40,624 nt of DNA from an uncultured Thermomicrobiales bacterium (GCA_902806355.1 CADCWI010000015.1:1-40624); one strand, 5' to 3'. Counted from the stretch's first letter, positions 14,246 to 23,318 are shown. The notes: generated from the letters alone by a model not told the origin. Numbers and translations are program-made.

Positions 14246-15928
14246 ATGTTAACAGCACAGAAGGCACCCTCGGGAACCAAACGGGCTGCGATTTACGTAC
14301 GTGTCTCGAGCAAGCGTCAGGAGGATGAGGGGCAGTCTCTTGAAACACAAGAAGATGCCTGTCGCGCGCATTGCGCACAACAGGGGTTCGACGTGCTCGG
14401 CGTGTGGTCAGATGTTCGGTCAGGAAACGATTTGTTCGGTCGTCCTGGACTGACCGAAATCCGTGAACAAATCCGACTAGGGAATGCCTCGATTATCGTG
14501 GCACATTCCCTTGACCGCCTGACTAGAAACCAAGCCCACCTTGGTGTGATCCTTTCCGAATGTGACCACCATGATGCCGATGTCGAGTTGGTGACGGAGT
14601 CCCTTGAAGACACACCGGAGGGCCGGCTCCTTCAGAGCGTGAGAGGATTCGTTGCCGAGATCGAACGCACCAAGATTCTCGAACGTACGCTTCGTGGACG
14701 TCGCGCTCGTGCCGAGCGAAAAGGCATGCTCATACCAGGAAAGCGTGCGCTCTATGGGTACCGATGGAGAGATGCCACCAAGGGCGCCCTCGATTTAGAT
14801 CCTGACACCGCTCCCATTGCTCGGCGCATCTTCGAGATGCATCTTACCGGTGAATCGCTTCGATCGATCTGCAAATCGCTCACCGCTGAGCACATTCCTA
14901 CACCCTCAGGCGGTGAAGTTTGGCAACCATCGACCCTCTATAACTTGCTACACAATAGCTTGTACACAGGACACGCAACGGCCATGCGTGTTGAACACAC
15001 TCGCGCTAGAAATGGAAAAATTACGCGAACCCCTCGACCGTTGGAAGAGCATATCGTACTGCCCGTTGGAACCGTACCCCCCATAGTGACCCAGGAAGAG
15101 TTCGCAGCCGTCGAAGTACGGCTTCAGGCGAACAAACGTGAAGCGATCAGGAACAATCATGATCCGGAATCGACTCTATTGCGCAGTGGAATCATTCGCT
15201 GCGGAACGTGTGGCACCGCCATGGCTGCGGTCACTTCCGCCCGAAAACGACGAGCCTATCGATGCAACACGCGGTCGCGGGATCGGTACGGTTGCCGCGC
15301 GATACAGATTGACGCTGAGCAGATCGATGGAATCGTCTGGGATCATGTTCGCGAGATCGTTCTTGATCCTGATGTCATCAACGAGCGACTCGCCCACCAT
15401 CAACGTGGTAACTCGATGAAAAGTGACTTTGCCGCGATTGACCAACGAATCACTTCGGTGGAGAAGCAGCGCCAACGAATCAGTCGAGCAATTGGGCTTC
15501 TCGATGATGAGGATGCCGCCGCTCCCCTGTTCGATCAGCTTCGTGGACTGTCCATAGAGTCCAAACGGTTACTCCTCGAGCGTGAGGATCTCCTTCGCCG
15601 CGAATCAGCTAGGGAAGCCGACTCTCAGATGTGGCGACAGCTCGCCGAGTGGTGCGACCTCGTCCGAGACAATGTGAACTTGCTAACCTATTCAGAGCGA
15701 AGAAATCTGCTACTTTCGTTGGGAACTAAGGTGCAGGTGTGGTCGACGAAACACACTCCCCGATTCGAAATCACCATGGACTTAGGGGATATTGTGTTCA
15801 GTCCTGCGAGGATGACCGGCAGTATATTCATCACGAGCGCGGCCAGCAGTGGACCAGCCTCCCTGACCTCACGCGCCGGCATCGCAACCGGTTTGACCCC
15901 GTGGAGCCAGGCGTCACCCGGATCGTGA
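14246..15928 (+). CDS. large serine recombinase (integrase)
   Basis: Large serine integrase of 560 residues. The catalytic resolvase domain spans ~13-160, with the nucleophile Ser in AAIYVRVSSKRQ and supporting Arg residues in HSLDRLTRN and ERTKILERTLRGRR. A recombinase DNA-binding domain follows (~165-290), then a zinc ribbon (RCGTCG, later RCN and YGC; ~315-350) and a coiled-coil region (~385-460). It catalyses site-specific integration and excision of the element. The last ~40 residues after GDIVFS are encoded by DNA that belongs to the target gene, so the native C terminus was probably altered on integration. The ribosome site is weak (AGAAAGTGAAG). Confidence 0.92.
   Translation: MLTAQKAPSGTKRAAIYVRVSSKRQEDEGQSLETQEDACRAHCAQQGFDVLGVWSDVRSGNDLFGRPGLTEIREQIRLGNASIIVAHSLDRLTRNQAHLGVILSECDHHDADVELVTESLEDTPEGRLLQSVRGFVAEIERTKILERTLRGRRARAERKGMLIPGKRALYGYRWRDATKGALDLDPDTAPIARRIFEMHLTGESLRSICKSLTAEHIPTPSGGEVWQPSTLYNLLHNSLYTGHATAMRVEHTRARNGKITRTPRPLEEHIVLPVGTVPPIVTQEEFAAVEVRLQANKREAIRNNHDPESTLLRSGIIRCGTCGTAMAAVTSARKRRAYRCNTRSRDRYGCRAIQIDAEQIDGIVWDHVREIVLDPDVINERLAHHQRGNSMKSDFAAIDQRITSVEKQRQRISRAIGLLDDEDAAAPLFDQLRGLSIESKRLLLEREDLLRRESAREADSQMWRQLAEWCDLVRDNVNLLTYSERRNLLLSLGTKVQVWSTKHTPRFEITMDLGDIVFSPARMTGSIFITSAASSGPASLTSRAGIATGLTPWSQASPGS
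15795..15815. other. putative right attachment site
   Basis: The integrase frame meets the coding DNA of an MBL-fold gene here. From 15805 the +1-type frame reads CEDDRQYIHH, a conserved start of the second half of the family's Cys-x2-Cys lead. Left of it the family sequence is lost. Crossover is thus close to the bases TCCTGCGAGGATGA. Confidence 0.65.
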
Positions 15929-16557
15929 CCGAGCCGCCGTTCGCGATCGGCCAGCAGGCGTACCTGATCGAGACGCCAGCGGGCACGATCCTCTGGGACC
16001 TGGTTGCCTGCATCGATGACGCGACGATCGCCGAGATCCGGGCCCGGGGCGGAATCGCGGCGATCGGCATTTCCCACGCCCACTACTACACGACGATGAT
16101 CGAATGGAGCCGGGCACTGGGAGATGTTCCCATCCTGCTTCACGAAGCCAACCGGTCCTGGGTGGTGCGGCCGGACGATGCCGTGGTGTTCTGGCCCGGT
16201 GATACGCACTCGCCCCTTCCCGGCCTCACCATGATCCGGACCGGTGGGCACTTTCCGGGTGCGACCGTGCTCCATTGGAGCAACGGCGCGGACGGCAAGG
16301 GCGTGCTGTTCTCCGGCGATATCGTCTCGGTCGTTGCCGACCGGCGATGGGTGACATTTATGTACAGCTATCCGAACGACATTCCGCTCGACGCGGACAC
16401 CGTGCGCCGGATGGCCGGCATGCTCGCCCCGTTCGCCTTCGACCGGATTCACGATGCCTTCGACAAGCACGTCATTGCGGACGCCAACGCCGCGGTCGCA
16501 CGGTCGGCGGCACGGTACATCCTCCATCTCGAAGGGCGGGCGGGACCGACGATCTAA
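15805..16557 (+). pseudogene. MBL-fold metallohydrolase, 5' end lost to integration
   Basis: About 250 codons of a metallo-beta-lactamase-fold hydrolase. The frame reads DDRQYIHHERGQQWTSL, then PPFAIGQQAYLIETPAG, the metal-binding ISHAHYYTTMIEWSRA, a second His region (RTGGHFPG) and LFSGDIVSVV. Related proteins begin with a Cys-x2-Cys zinc knuckle upstream of the DDRQY motif; only the last Cys remains. A GTG at 15739 could give a fusion product, but those residues are integrase-derived DNA in another frame. The missing 5' part should lie left of the element, probably outside this window. Confidence 0.8.
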
Positions 16558-16679
16558 TGGTCGGCGGCGTTGGCAAACCCACGGTCACCACTGGGAGGAA
16601 CGATCCTTGCAGGAGTGAGAGTTTCGAAGGCGTTTCTTCGACGACCCTATCTCGGTCTTGAGCCGACAGCGAGGACACC

Positions 16680-17324
16680 ATGGATCGCAACACCAGCAAG
16701 AAAAGCAGACGGGACAGGAAAGCCGAGAACCAGGAGAAGGTTGCCGATCTCACCCAGGATAATCAGGCCAGCCAGACGCTGCATACCACGACGAGCGATG
16801 TCGACGCCGCCACCGCGGATCTCCTTCAGCAGGATGTCGATGCCAATACCGCAGGCGTTGTTCAGCGGGATGTCGAGATCGAGACGACCTCCAGAGCGAC
16901 CGAAACGGTCGACCTCGACAACCAGGACCTCGTCTTCGCCCTGGCCGAGGAGCAGCTCGAAGCGGATGTCTACGAGAAGCAAATCGGCACTGTCCAGATC
17001 GCGAAGCGAACCGAGGTGCTCCCGGTCGAAGGCGAGATCGAAGTCGATCACGATGAGGTCGAGATCGAGCACCGGGCGGTCAACGAGCCAGTCGCGGAAG
17101 CGGAAGAGCCATGGTACGACGGAGACACCCTGGTGGTTCCAGTCTATGAGGAGGTGCTCGTGACTGAGAAGCATCTCTATCTCAAGGAGGAGATCCGGAT
17201 CACCAGGGTGAAGACGGCCGAGCAGGTAAGGATCCAGGACACGGTGCGCCGCCAGGTGATCGAAGTCAACAGCGATACCGCGCGCGCTGTCGACGAGGAA
17301 GTAGTCCCGTCGCCGAACAGCTAG
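16680..17324 (+). CDS. YsnF/AvaK-type DUF2382 protein
   Basis: Acidic soluble protein of 214 residues. A basic N terminus (NTSKKSRRDRKAENQEK) and a low-complexity stretch lead into a DUF2382 (YsnF/AvaK) domain of charged repeated beta strands: VYEKQIGTVQIAKRTEVLPV, EIEVDHDEVEIEHRAVNEPV, VLVTEKHLYLKEEIRITR and EQVRIQDTVRRQVIEV. Relatives are stress-associated; the biochemical role is not known. The start is supported by GAGG just upstream. A similar but separate protein is at the right edge of the window. Confidence 0.88.
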   Translation: MDRNTSKKSRRDRKAENQEKVADLTQDNQASQTLHTTTSDVDAATADLLQQDVDANTAGVVQRDVEIETTSRATETVDLDNQDLVFALAEEQLEADVYEKQIGTVQIAKRTEVLPVEGEIEVDHDEVEIEHRAVNEPVAEAEEPWYDGDTLVVPVYEEVLVTEKHLYLKEEIRITRVKTAEQVRIQDTVRRQVIEVNSDTARAVDEEVVPSPNS

Positions 17325-17625
17325 CGTATGGGACGGGGTGTTCGCGGCGCCCCAGCGTCATCCGATGCCGAAGCGAGTGATGCTGGACTATCAAGCGTGT
17401 GTCTTCGATGCAAGGCACACGCCGCAGACCTGTGGATATATCCATACAGGGACACCGCTCGCGACGCATTTCTCCGTTGCATGCTACCGTCTGTCCCTTC
17501 ATGAACGGTCACTCCATACCCCGTTCCGGCAAGGATCCTGATCGGTCTCGCATCGATCGGCAGGCGACACGGATGTCGACGTGTCCCGACCCCGTGCCTC
17601 GCCGGTTTGCCGCAACGTCGGGTTA
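17325..17625. other. intergenic stretch between converging genes
   Basis: No gene supported. The region separates the YsnF-like gene and the oppositely directed hydrolase. Confidence 0.4.
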
Positions 17626-18204
17626 TCAGCTCGTGTTGGCGGGCGCGGGCGCGGCGAGGTGCCCCTCGCTCAAGCCAGCATCTCGCAGATGATGGGCGCC
17701 GATATTCCGGGCGAGGACGGCGAGCCCGGCCAGGTGGGCCTGGAGCCCGGCCGTGCTGGCGCAGCAGTCCGCCAGCACGATTGGCTCGATGTTGAGATCG
17801 AAGATGTCCATCGCGATCTTCAGGACGCACATATCGGTGTCGATCCCGACGATGGAGATGCGCTCGATTCCCTCATCCCTGAGATATTCGATCAGGGCAT
17901 CGGGGATACCCGCATATCCGGGCTTGGTAAAGATGTGCTCCTCACGGGCGTGGACAGCAACATCCTGTGCCAGGTTGATCTCGGGCTCGTCCGCACACGC
18001 ATCCCAACCGATAAAGCGTTGATAGGGACCGCTCTCGGTGTTGACGAAGCGCGTGAAGAGGATTGGCTCGAAGCTGCCCTGCTCGATCAACGTTGCCACG
18101 CGTTGCGGGATGTGCTGCGTGAACTCGTTGATGAACCCTTCCTGAACATCGACCACCAGCAATGCATCGCCCACAGTTCCCAAGTCCCATTCGTTATCCA
18201 GCAA
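17626..18204 (-). CDS. isochorismatase-family cysteine hydrolase
   Basis: Hydrolase of 192 residues of the isochorismatase/nicotinamidase fold. The catalytic triad is visible: Asp in ALLVVDVQEGF, Lys in HIFTKPGYAG and Cys in GIDTDMCVLKIA with the cis-peptide region before it. Such enzymes cleave amides or vinyl ethers; the substrate cannot be read from sequence, and the metal-site residues of nicotinamidases are not evident. The start is uncertain: TTG 18204 is used here, GTG 18174 is possible. The last ~15 residues are Ala/Pro-rich. Confidence 0.85.
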   Translation of the reverse strand: MLDNEWDLGTVGDALLVVDVQEGFINEFTQHIPQRVATLIEQGSFEPILFTRFVNTESGPYQRFIGWDACADEPEINLAQDVAVHAREEHIFTKPGYAGIPDALIEYLRDEGIERISIVGIDTDMCVLKIAMDIFDLNIEPIVLADCCASTAGLQAHLAGLAVLARNIGAHHLRDAGLSEGHLAAPAPANTS

Positions 18205-18334
18205 TCGGAACGATCATCCAATGCGTTGCTCTTTGCATGGTGCGGGCCAGCGTACGGATGTCGCACCGGGCGACCACTGGAGATGGTCCGTCACACGCCA
18301 GGAAGCTCGATTGGCCATGGGACGTCACAGATCA

Positions 18335-18370
18335 GGACACCCCCCGCCGCTTCGCGGCGGGGGGTGTCCT
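18335..18370 (-). terminator. GC-rich hairpin terminator
   Basis: Bases 18335-18351 pair with 18355-18370 around a TTC loop (GCCGC/GCGGC core), with one bulged C. It lies after the stop of the ferritin-like gene. Confidence 0.65.
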
Positions 18371-18403
18371 CTCCAAGGCCGGACGGATCGAATGCACTTC
18401 GCC

Positions 18404-19381
18404 TCAGGAGACGGTGACAGCGCCCTTCATGTTCGTGTGAAATCCGCAATAGTAGGTGAATGACCCCGCTTCCTCGAATGTGAAGCTGAAGCTGTCACCG
18501 TCTCCCAGCGTGTCCGACGCGAACGCGCCCTCGTCGGCGATCGCGCTGTGGGGACTCGTCTCCATGTTGGTCCAGGTCACGGTCGTGCCGACCGGAACCT
18601 CGATCGTGTCCGGCGTGAACCTGAACATGTCGATCATGACGGCTTCTTCGCCCCCTTCTGCCGCGGCGGCCTCCTCCGGTGTCGCGTCGGAGGACTCTCC
18701 GGTGATGAAGCCGCCAGCGGCGTCGAGGACTTCTTCTCGCGTCAGTGGCTGGTCGATGTCGTCCGGGAACGGTGACATCTCGTTGAGCCCGTTCAGGTAA
18801 CCGGCGTGACGTGCCTCGACGCTGTGGATGCCGAGCGCGGCGGTGAGGATCGCCTCGTCAGAGATCGATGGAGCGGCGCCCGCATACGCCGCGACGCCGG
18901 TGTTCTCGAGCGCCATCGCTACTTCCAGGAAGCCGGCGATATCGTCGTAGCCGAAATCGTAGGTCGCTTCCGCCACCGGCTCGCCGCCAAGGTCGCTGAT
19001 AACCCCCGTCAGGGTCTCGACATGGGCCGCTTCATGATCGCGAATCTCGGTCAGCAATCCGAACGCCTGCTCGTCGGTGCCCTCGGCGATGTCGGCCTCC
19101 CCAAGGGTATCCAGCCCATCGCGGTAGAAGGCGTGCTCAAGGTGTTCGAGCGTCAGCGCGTAATTCAGGATGTCGAGGTCGTCTTCGAAATCCTGCGCCA
19201 GTGACATCGTCAGCGACGTTGCAGGCGCAGCGGACGCGGAAGCCATGATCGCCGGGCCAGCGAACGCCGCGCCAACGGCAACCTTCGCACCGGTTCCGAG
19301 CACCGCCCGGCGCGAGCGGAGGCGAGCGCGCTCGCCATCGATTGCCATCAGAAACCGTTCATGCAATGCCTGTGGTCGCAT
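18404..19381 (-). CDS. Tat-exported ferritin-like and cupredoxin fusion
   Basis: Protein of 325 residues. It has a twin-arginine signal (LRSRRAVLGTG, followed by a hydrophobic VAVGAAFAGPAIM). A ferritin-like helical domain (Ferritin_2 type) occupies roughly residues 60-205, with acidic and His residues in LTLEHLEHAFY, RDHEAAHVETL and ALENTGVAAYAG and in HSVEARHAGYL. After an Ala/Glu-rich linker comes a cupredoxin domain with the type 1 copper ligands: His in SPHSAIAD, then Cys, His and Met in YYCGFHTNMKG. The protein therefore probably binds iron or another metal and copper outside the membrane. ATG 19381 has AGGAG upstream; longer in-frame starts lack one. Confidence 0.88.
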   Translation of the reverse strand: MRPQALHERFLMAIDGERARLRSRRAVLGTGAKVAVGAAFAGPAIMASASAAPATSLTMSLAQDFEDDLDILNYALTLEHLEHAFYRDGLDTLGEADIAEGTDEQAFGLLTEIRDHEAAHVETLTGVISDLGGEPVAEATYDFGYDDIAGFLEVAMALENTGVAAYAGAAPSISDEAILTAALGIHSVEARHAGYLNGLNEMSPFPDDIDQPLTREEVLDAAGGFITGESSDATPEEAAAAEGGEEAVMIDMFRFTPDTIEVPVGTTVTWTNMETSPHSAIADEGAFASDTLGDGDSFSFTFEEAGSFTYYCGFHTNMKGAVTVS

Positions 19382-19436
19382 TCGTGTTCTCCTGTGTCGA
19401 TGGGTGGCTGTATGCCAAGAGCCGAGATCATTTGAT

Positions 19437-19449
19437 TGCATGTCATGCA
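19437..19449. promoter_or_regulatory. possible operator, 13-bp inverted repeat
   Basis: TGCATG-T-CATGCA lies 55 bases before the ferritin-like gene and in the shared region with the divergent YciF-like gene. A regulator site is plausible but not shown. Confidence 0.3.
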
Positions 19450-19668
19450 TCTTCTTCAACGTGCACGGGCGGGCGACAGATCACTTCCGGCTGCACGGCG
19501 CCATGTCTTAGGACGCACCGGTCCCACGATCCAGGCGATATCGATGATGGGCTGGCACAGTGATTGCTTCACGAGATGATGTCGATCCCCGCTGAAAATC
19601 GACTCACCCTTTGTACCGACCGATTCCCCGCCGCAAGCGGTACGACGATTGACCGGAGGAGAATCACC

Positions 19669-20193
19669 ATGGCCATGGACACACCGCGCGATCTGTTCCT
19701 GCACGAGCTGTCTGACACATTGAGCGCGGAACATATCATCCTCGGGATGCTCGGAGAACTCGAGCAGGAAACGGAGCATCCGGACGTCAAGGCTGCCGTG
19801 AAGCAACACCAGACGGAAACCAAACAGCAGATCGGGAACGTCGAGAAGGTCTTCAAGCAGCTTGGGGAGAAGCCTGAGGACGTGAGCTGCCATGCCGCCG
19901 AAGGCCTCAAGGCGGAGCACGATTCGCTCAAGGAAGAGCAGCCGTCTCCCCAGGTGATGGAGCTTGGCAATCTTGCCGGTGCCAGCAAGACCGAGCATTA
20001 CGAGATCGCGTCGTACACCTCACTGGTCCAGATGGCCCGGGATCTGGGCGAGCGGGAAGCCGTGGACCTGCTCTCGGAGAACCTTTCGCAAGAAAAGGAA
20101 ATGGCACGGACGGTCGAGTCCCTCGCGAAGCAGCTCGGCAAGGTAGTCAAGGCCGAGATGAAGGAGCAGGAGAAGGAAGCCGCCACCGCTTAA
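19669..20193 (+). CDS. DUF892 (YciE/YciF-like) ferritin-like protein
   Basis: Four-helix ferritin-like protein of 174 residues of the YciE/YciF (DUF892) family. Helix signatures: TPRDLFLHELSDTLSAEHI, LEQETEHPDVKAAVKQH, the KTEHYEIASYTSLVQMA helix with the family's His/Glu, and SQEKEMARTVESLAKQ. Relatives are induced by general stress and may bind iron. ATG 19669 has GGAGGAG upstream; the longer frame upstream is not used. It is transcribed away from the exported ferritin-like gene, and a perfect hairpin terminator follows. Confidence 0.9.
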   Translation: MAMDTPRDLFLHELSDTLSAEHIILGMLGELEQETEHPDVKAAVKQHQTETKQQIGNVEKVFKQLGEKPEDVSCHAAEGLKAEHDSLKEEQPSPQVMELGNLAGASKTEHYEIASYTSLVQMARDLGEREAVDLLSENLSQEKEMARTVESLAKQLGKVVKAEMKEQEKEAATA

Positions 20194-20215
20194 CCCCGCG
20201 ATCCCCGTACGTTTC

Positions 20216-20257
20216 CGTCGTTGCCCGGACTGCTTTAAGGCAGTCCGGGCAACGACG
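20216..20257 (+). terminator. perfect 18-bp hairpin terminator
   Basis: Bases 20216-20233 pair with 20240-20257 (CGTCGTTGCC... reversed on the right side), loop TTTAAG, then TTTGTG. It ends the YciF-like transcript. Confidence 0.8.
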
Positions 20258-20397
20258 TTTGTGAGCGAGGCGGTGATCCCCGGGCTCTCCTAGACACTCG
20301 CGAGTCGTTCCCGCTTGCCTGTCCCGATGTACCCTTACGGTCAAACGCCCCGGATCGGGGCGAGTCTTGTCATCCGCACCTCGGTGGGAGATCGCCG

Positions 20398-20859
20398 GTG
20401 AACCGATATGTCCGGGGCGTGATTGGCGGAGGGGCGGGAACGCTGGTCATGACGGGGGCGATCCTGGCCGGGGAGCGGCTCTTCCGATTCCGCACGCCGC
20501 CACCCAAGGAGATCACGAGGAATGTGTTGTGGCGGATCGGCATGCCCCGGGCACAATCGGGTGCTCTTGCGCGCGTGATCTGGGTGGCGGCACACGAGGC
20601 GTACGGCATGACCTGCGGCGTGGGCTATGCGCTCGTGCGACCTCGTTTACCAGCATCGCGGTACGCCGCGGGGCTGATATTCGGTGGCGCGGTCTGGGTG
20701 GTTGGCTACCTCGGGTACCTTCCCGCACTCGGTCTCTACCCCTCCCCGGACGACGACAAGCGATCGCGAACGTCAGTAATGGTCATCGCGCACGCCGTGT
20801 TCGGTGTTGTGCTTGCGGAGGTGGAACACCGCCTGTCCCGGCGTGATGGTCACCGGTAG
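20398..20859 (+). CDS. DUF1440-like membrane protein
   Basis: Integral membrane protein of 153 residues resembling the YagU/DUF1440 group. Hydrophobic segments: GVIGGGAGTLVMTGAILAG, a middle HEAYGMTCGVGYALV, the AGLIFGGAVWVVGYLGYLP region and a C-terminal MVIAHAVFGVVLAEVEH. Function in this family is not settled; the E. coli member affects acid survival. GTG 20398 has GGGAG 8 bases upstream. It follows the YciF-like gene after a terminator, so it has its own promoter or is weakly read through. Confidence 0.7.
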   Translation: MNRYVRGVIGGGAGTLVMTGAILAGERLFRFRTPPPKEITRNVLWRIGMPRAQSGALARVIWVAAHEAYGMTCGVGYALVRPRLPASRYAAGLIFGGAVWVVGYLGYLPALGLYPSPDDDKRSRTSVMVIAHAVFGVVLAEVEHRLSRRDGHR

Positions 20860-21085
20860 ACGCAAGCGCATGATCGGCGCACCGTACACGTTCGCAGGCA
20901 GCGACCATTGCAACGTGACTCTGTCAAGACCGGCCCGACCGATCGACGAAGCGGGGTCAGCGGGCTCCGAACCGAAGCGGGGCGGACCGGCCGCAGTGCG
21001 CAAGGAGCAGCGGTCGACGGTGGCGCGGTGATCTGGGATGGCCGCGCCGCAAGGCTGGCAGACCTTTTCGCGCGAGCCATGTCGG

Positions 21086-21634
21086 TTATTGGTTGACCGC
21101 ACCCATCGCGCGGTCGAGGATCTGCCCGATGGGCTGTTCTCCCTTGCCTGCTACCCATGACCCGATCGTGGCGTCGACGCAGCCGAGGGCGGCTGCGATC
21201 AGGGCGGTAGGCCGGGGGTCGGAAGCATCCGACGTGTCTGCGCCGAGACGGCGAGCAATCTCGGGCCGTAACAGCTCGTGCCAGCTCGCGTTCTTCTCGT
21301 GATGCTTCGCGGCGAGTGCCGGGGTGGCAATGATGAGCCGTGCCAGGCGCAAAGCGCGCTCCGGTTCGGCGTTGTAATGCTCGATCAGCGGCTCCAGCGA
21401 GCGGCGCAGGGCGATCCACGGTCTCTCTTCGTCGGGCTGGCTTCGCAGTGCATCCAGCAGTTCGTCGCCAGCGTCCGCAACCTCGCCGAGGAGGGCATCG
21501 TCCTTGGACGCGAAGTACCTGAAGAACGTGCTGCGGGAGATCCCGGCCGCCGTGCAGACGTCCTCGACGGTCGTCGCCTCGTAGCCGCGCTCAAGGAACA
21601 GATCGAACGCCATCGCCGATAACTGCGCCTTCAT
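21086..21634 (-). CDS. TetR regulator, probably 5'-truncated
   Basis: TetR-family repressor of at most 182 residues from ATG 21634. The DNA-binding region is visible (DLFLERGYEATTVEDVCTAAG, ISRSTFFRYFASK), but this start falls inside helix 1. The open frame continues upstream through GERRRGGARELARQ to a deletion junction near 21670 without another good start. It therefore probably lost its true N terminus when a deletion joined it to the SDR fragment on the other strand. Whether it still works is doubtful. Confidence 0.7.
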   Translation of the reverse strand: MKAQLSAMAFDLFLERGYEATTVEDVCTAAGISRSTFFRYFASKDDALLGEVADAGDELLDALRSQPDEERPWIALRRSLEPLIEHYNAEPERALRLARLIIATPALAAKHHEKNASWHELLRPEIARRLGADTSDASDPRPTALIAAALGCVDATIGSWVAGKGEQPIGQILDRAMGAVNQ

Positions 21635-21671
21635 CGCCTGCCTGGCAAGCTCGCGCGCCCCTCCACGCCGC

Positions 21672-22424
21672 CGCTCCCCGCAGAAAACGCAGGCTGTTGC
21701 CCGCGAGATCGGCGCGGACCATTTCGTCGCCGACTTCACTCGCCTCGACGAGGTGCGGAGGCTGGCCGCCGAGCTGGACGCCGCGTACCCTCGGATCGAC
21801 GTAATCGCCAACAACGCAGGCGGTATCTTCAGTGATAGTGCCAAAACCGTCGACGGGTTCGAAAAGACCTTCCAGATCAACCACCTGGCACCATTTCTGC
21901 TCACCGGGCTGCTGATGGACAAGCTGACCGCTTCCAACAGCACGGTGATTCAGACTTCGAGCATCGGCTCACGCATGGCCGGCAAGCTCGACCTCGAAGA
22001 TCTCGACAACGAGCGGGACTTCAACGCACTGAGGGCCTACAACGCGGCCAAGCTCGAGAACATCCTGTTCACCAAGGAACTGCACCGCCGATACCACGAC
22101 CAGGGGGTCTCCGCAGCCGCCTTCTACCCAGGCAACATCGCAACGAGCTTCGGCTCCGAAACCGACAGCCGCATCATCAAGTTCATCGCCACCAACCCCA
22201 TCGCGCGTTCCATCCTGCTGACCACCCCAGACAAGGGAGTCGACCAACTGGTCTGGCTCGCCGAGACTCGGCCCGGCGTCGAATGGCAGTCCGGCAACTA
22301 CTACGAGAAGCGCAAACCAGCCAAACGCATCAACCCGCAGGCGCTAGACGCCGACCTCGCCCGCGAACTCTGGGAACGCTCCCAACAGCTGATCGGCGAC
22401 CCGATCGCCTCATCGGGGCGCTGA
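21672..22424 (+). pseudogene. short-chain dehydrogenase, 5' end missing
   Basis: SDR-family oxidoreductase lacking the N-terminal Gly-rich NAD(P)-binding motif. The frame is clear from RSPQKTQAVAREIGAD (21672) through HFVADFTRLDEVRRLAAELD, the conserved IANNAGG, the catalytic Ser region (VIQTSSIGSR), YNAAKLEN (Tyr and Lys of the YxxxK) and a normal C terminus. The TGxxxGIG segment, about 30 residues, is gone; it would lie in the deleted DNA between this gene and the divergent TetR gene. A GTG at 21753 could start a fragment without cofactor site. Confidence 0.8.
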
Positions 22425-22493
22425 TCAGACGCGGTTACCTTGCTTTCCTACGGGTGCCTTGCTTGGCGCAGGAGCGCGTCAACGGCGTCGACA

Positions 22494-22528
22494 GCGGACG
22501 GTCACCATGGGCCGCGGTGACCGTCCGC
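22494..22528 (+). terminator. 13-bp hairpin after SDR fragment
   Basis: GCGGACGGTCACC (22494-22506) pairs perfectly with 22516-22528; no long U tract follows. Confidence 0.6.
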
Positions 22529-22649
22529 AGATGATACCTGCAACCGTTCCCCCGGCGACATCACCCGCATCGACACCGCCATGCTGACGAGGTGCACACC
22601 AGCGGCATCCGATCAGCGGCACGCCAGCCCTGGCAGAACACAACATTGG

Positions 22650-22968
22650 AGCCCCACAGGCGACCGGGGAAACCCACGCCTACACCGACCTGGACTTGGC
22701 CTGTTCAGGTCGCTCGGCCACCAGCTCAGCCCCCTCGACGGCCTCGCCCACAATCCCGTGAAGGCCGACCACATGGCCGAGGGACGACATCCTGCGCGTC
22801 CTCCAGTCCGACGGCAAGCCGAGATTCCTCGGGAAGGCCATCTCCGAGCTTGGCAAGCTCCCCAAGACGGTCCACCCGCCCAACTACCTGGGCGACGGAG
22901 AAGCCTACCGCGGGACCATCGGGGGACAACTCAACCTCCACGTCCAACGCCACTCCCTCGCTCCCGGC
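22650..22968 (+). pseudogene. Tn3-family transposase remnant
   Basis: Broken C-terminal part of a Tn3-type DDE transposase. Three pieces in shifted frames are recognisable: THAYTDLD, then LFRSLGHQLSPL, then DDILRVLQSDGKPRFLGKAI with GKLPKTVHPPNYLGDGEAYR and GGQLNLHVQRHSLA. In intact relatives these are contiguous and lead to a GQLYQRYR-like end, missing here. At least two frameshifts and truncation at both sides show it is dead. Confidence 0.75.
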
Positions 22969-22988
22969 CACACCGTGGTCAAGGATGG

Positions 22989-23318
22989 TCAGCGCTGCCG
23001 TGAAGCCTGCTCGTTTAGGAGCGCCTCGATCCGGATCAGGCGCTGCTTGACGTCCTCTTCGTCTTCCTCATAAGCCCGAACGCGCATGAACTCGAAGAAG
23101 CCCGCCAGCAGGGCGAACTGCACGGCGAGCTGCCAGAACTCGGATTGCAGGTTCTCCGCGGTGTCCCGCACCCATTGCACCAGATAGTCGCTGAAGACAG
23201 CCGTCTCCTGGTGTGTCGCCGCCTCGTCGATCTCGGCTTCCCACCCCGAGTAGAGATGGATCACCACGAAGACGAGCGCCAGCACCGCCATGAGTGTCGC
23301 AGCCCGGTATCTGCCCAT
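22989..23318 (-). CDS. DUF6766-like membrane protein
   Basis: Small membrane protein of 109 residues: a hydrophobic N-terminal helix (ATLMAVLALVFVVIHLYSGW), a loop with ETAVFSDYLVQW, the typical NLQSEFWQLAVQFALLAG second helix and a charged helical tail (EDEEDVKQRLIRIEALLNEQ). It resembles the DUF6766 family, which has no known function. ATG 23318 has GGGGGAGA 6-7 bases upstream, better than ATG 23333. It lies between mobile-element debris on both sides. Confidence 0.7.
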   Translation of the reverse strand: MGRYRAATLMAVLALVFVVIHLYSGWEAEIDEAATHQETAVFSDYLVQWVRDTAENLQSEFWQLAVQFALLAGFFEFMRVRAYEEDEEDVKQRLIRIEALLNEQASRQR

